NCBI GenBank assembly: GCA_964386785.1
Contig: CAYLUD010000024.1
Coordinates: 1-24,501 of the forward strand
Direction: 5' to 3'
DNA from: SZAS-3 sp964386785
Lineage (GTDB): Bacteria; Chlamydiota; Chlamydiia; Chlamydiales; JAAKFR01
Length of the DNA: 24,501 nt
Within the stretch, counting starts at the first letter, position 1. The number at the start of each line of letters is the position of its first letter. Of the stretch, positions 23,591 to 24,501 are shown piece by piece. A program made the position numbers and the translations under genes. A model generated the notes under the pieces. It was not told the DNA's origin. It saw nothing but the letters and a program-made list of their open reading frames with translations, and searched no databases.

Positions 23591-24461
23591 GTGACTATAC
23601 AGCTACCATCTGATTTATCCAATGCGATCACTTCTTCTCCCTTAACAAGCCCCCAGAATTCTCCCCCTAGAGGCGGGCAATCCTCTAAAAATAACGAAGA
23701 GCTAGTAAGACAGTGTGCGCTATCCCAGATCAACCCAAGAAATCTACCTGCCTCTAGTTCGTTGCCGATTCCTGCGTGTAGATTATTTCCGCCCCAGGAT
23801 CCAGAAAACACCACACCCAAGGATGGCGAGATCACGACTTGTTCTCCGCGAAAAGGCCGCAAGCAAAAACGTCGTGCACCTCTAATTCCCTTGCTAAATC
23901 TGCGCGATATAGATCCGTCGTTGAGCGCAGGGCCCGACCAAGTCCCGAATGGGTCATCACCTACTTTCTGTCCTACTTTGTCTACAGCCCTGCCTCAATT
24001 GCTAGCATTCCAATCAGTTGGTGCTTGGCAAGATCAAGAAGCCGATAACGTAGATAGTGTGATATGTTACGTAGCTGCACGGTTCCCAGACTTCTCCATC
24101 TCTTGGGGTTCTGTGGACTGGCAGCAAAGGCTCACGATCATTCAGGAATTGCGAAAAAAAGTGGAGCAATCTAAGGACCTAGAAAGAGATCAGACTAAGG
24201 ACCTAGAAAGAGATCAGACTAAGGACCTAGAAAGAGATCAGACTAAGGANNNNNNNNNNNNNNNNNNNNNNNNNNNNNNNNNNNNNNNNNNNNNNNNNNN
24301 NNNNNNNNNNNNNNNNNNNNNNNNNNNNNNNNNNNNNNNNNNNNNNNNNCCTAGAAAGAGATCAGAAGAAATCTTTTTTAAAGCAGCTAGATCTCGCGAA
24401 TCAGCGGGCGGTCCACTATACATCGGCCTCATGCGTAGATAGTATGATAACGCCAGTTTGA
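23591..24461 (+). CDS. Disordered protein with NLS-like cluster and octapeptide repeats (crosses a gap; candidate effector)
   Basis: With the N block removed the frame runs 659 + 112 = 771 bases, 256 residues plus TGA at 24459-24461. GTG 23591 has AAGG (23581-23584) 6 bases before it; an earlier GTG at 23558 adds 11 residues but lacks a ribosome binding site. The N-terminal half is Pro/Ser-rich and probably disordered (LTSPQNSPPRGGQSSKNNEE). A basic cluster RKGRKQKRR is encoded at 23849-23875. A short folded-looking part follows (VDSVICYVAARFPDFSISWG, DWQQRLTIIQELRKKVEQ), leading into a charged helix of KDLERDQT repeats and the tail KKSFLKQLDLANQRAV. No signal peptide or membrane helix. Function unknown; the neighbouring Inc gene and the composition suggest a secreted effector. 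Confidence 0.65.
24173..24365 (+). repeat. 24-bp tandem repeat encoding KDLERDQT, interrupted by a gap
   Basis: Identical 24-bp copies begin at 24173, 24197 and 24221. A fourth begins at 24245, is cut by the Ns after five bases and resumes at 24350, ending at 24365 before its last codon changes. The copies show no base differences, pointing to very recent expansion and likely length variation between strains. Confidence 0.92.
24250..24349. other. Assembly gap (100 N placeholder) in the 24-bp repeat
   Basis: Exactly 100 Ns. AAGGA before and CCTAGAAAG after join to give an exact repeat copy in frame. The true content is zero or more 24-bp units. Read with 100 Ns, the frame is shifted and a false stop appears at 24440-24442. 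Confidence 0.92.
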
Positions 24462-24486
24462 CATAAGAAATCATGACGCATACTTT
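24458..24486 (+). promoter_or_regulatory. Candidate promoter overlapping the stop of the repeat-protein gene
   Basis: Perfect TTGACA (24458-24463) containing the TGA stop, 17 bases, then TACTTT (24481-24486). If real, a gene starts just beyond the right edge, and the ATG at 24473 is not its start because it lies between -35 and -10. Confidence 0.35.
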
Positions 24487-24501
24487 ATGGAAGCAAACTC
24501 T

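Noticed and set aside
24350..24442. Basic tail ending at a stop at 24440-24442
   Set aside because: That frame exists only because 100 Ns shift the reading by one; the repeat-consistent frame ends at 24461.
24473..24501. ATG 24473 as the start of a right-edge gene
   Set aside because: It lies between the -35 and -10 of a good promoter candidate and has no ribosome binding site.

Overview
The window looks like a chromosomal segment from a member of the Chlamydiae, close to or within Chlamydiaceae. The basis is recognisable gene content and order, recalled from Chlamydia trachomatis numbering: uhpC-dnaE-CT546-CT547-CT548-rsbW-CT550-dacF and fmu (CT544-CT553), followed by lnt-lpxC-fabZ-lpxA-fmt and a Cap1/CT529-like inclusion membrane protein (CT534-CT529 in reverse). 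No database search was run, so species and exact orthology remain inference.

Layout. Bases 1-6378 are accessory: a 14-helix-type MFS transporter (166-1623), then a very large gene (2027-5997) for a protein of degenerate ankyrin-like repeats ending in what I read as a eukaryotic-type HECT E3 ubiquitin ligase domain, then a 58-codon small ORF (6161-6337). Bases 6379-17699 are conserved core: sugar-phosphate transporter UhpC, DNA polymerase III alpha, a membrane-anchored protein on the minus strand, a BamD-like TPR protein, an LptE-like lipoprotein candidate, RsbW, a small conserved protein, D-Ala-D-Ala carboxypeptidase and an RsmB/Fmu-type rRNA methyltransferase. Bases 17673-22367 form a tight operon, lnt-lpxC-fabZ-lpxA-fmt (4-bp overlaps or 5-6 bp gaps), joining lipoprotein acylation, lipid A synthesis, fatty acid synthesis and initiator tRNA formylation. 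Bases 22368-24501 are again accessory: the Cap1-like Inc protein under its own promoter, and a disordered protein with a basic NLS-like cluster and an octapeptide tandem repeat.

Three 100-N blocks (3838-3937, 4418-4517, 24250-24349) are assembly gaps, each inside a tandem repeat. In every case the bases on the two sides join exactly in repeat register and reading frame if the Ns are removed. The apparent frameshifts and stops around them are therefore artefacts of the 100-N placeholder, and the two affected genes read as single intact ORFs (1256 and about 256 codons, plus any whole repeat units hidden in the gaps).

The most interesting item is the ankyrin-like/HECT protein. It has the Thr-Cys catalytic motif 33 residues from the C-terminus, the following Leu-x-Leu-Pro, and a Phe at position -4, all hallmarks of HECT ligases. 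It is a strong candidate for a secreted effector acting on host ubiquitin. With the Cap1-like and NLS-bearing proteins at the other end, host-interaction genes flank the core cell-envelope block.
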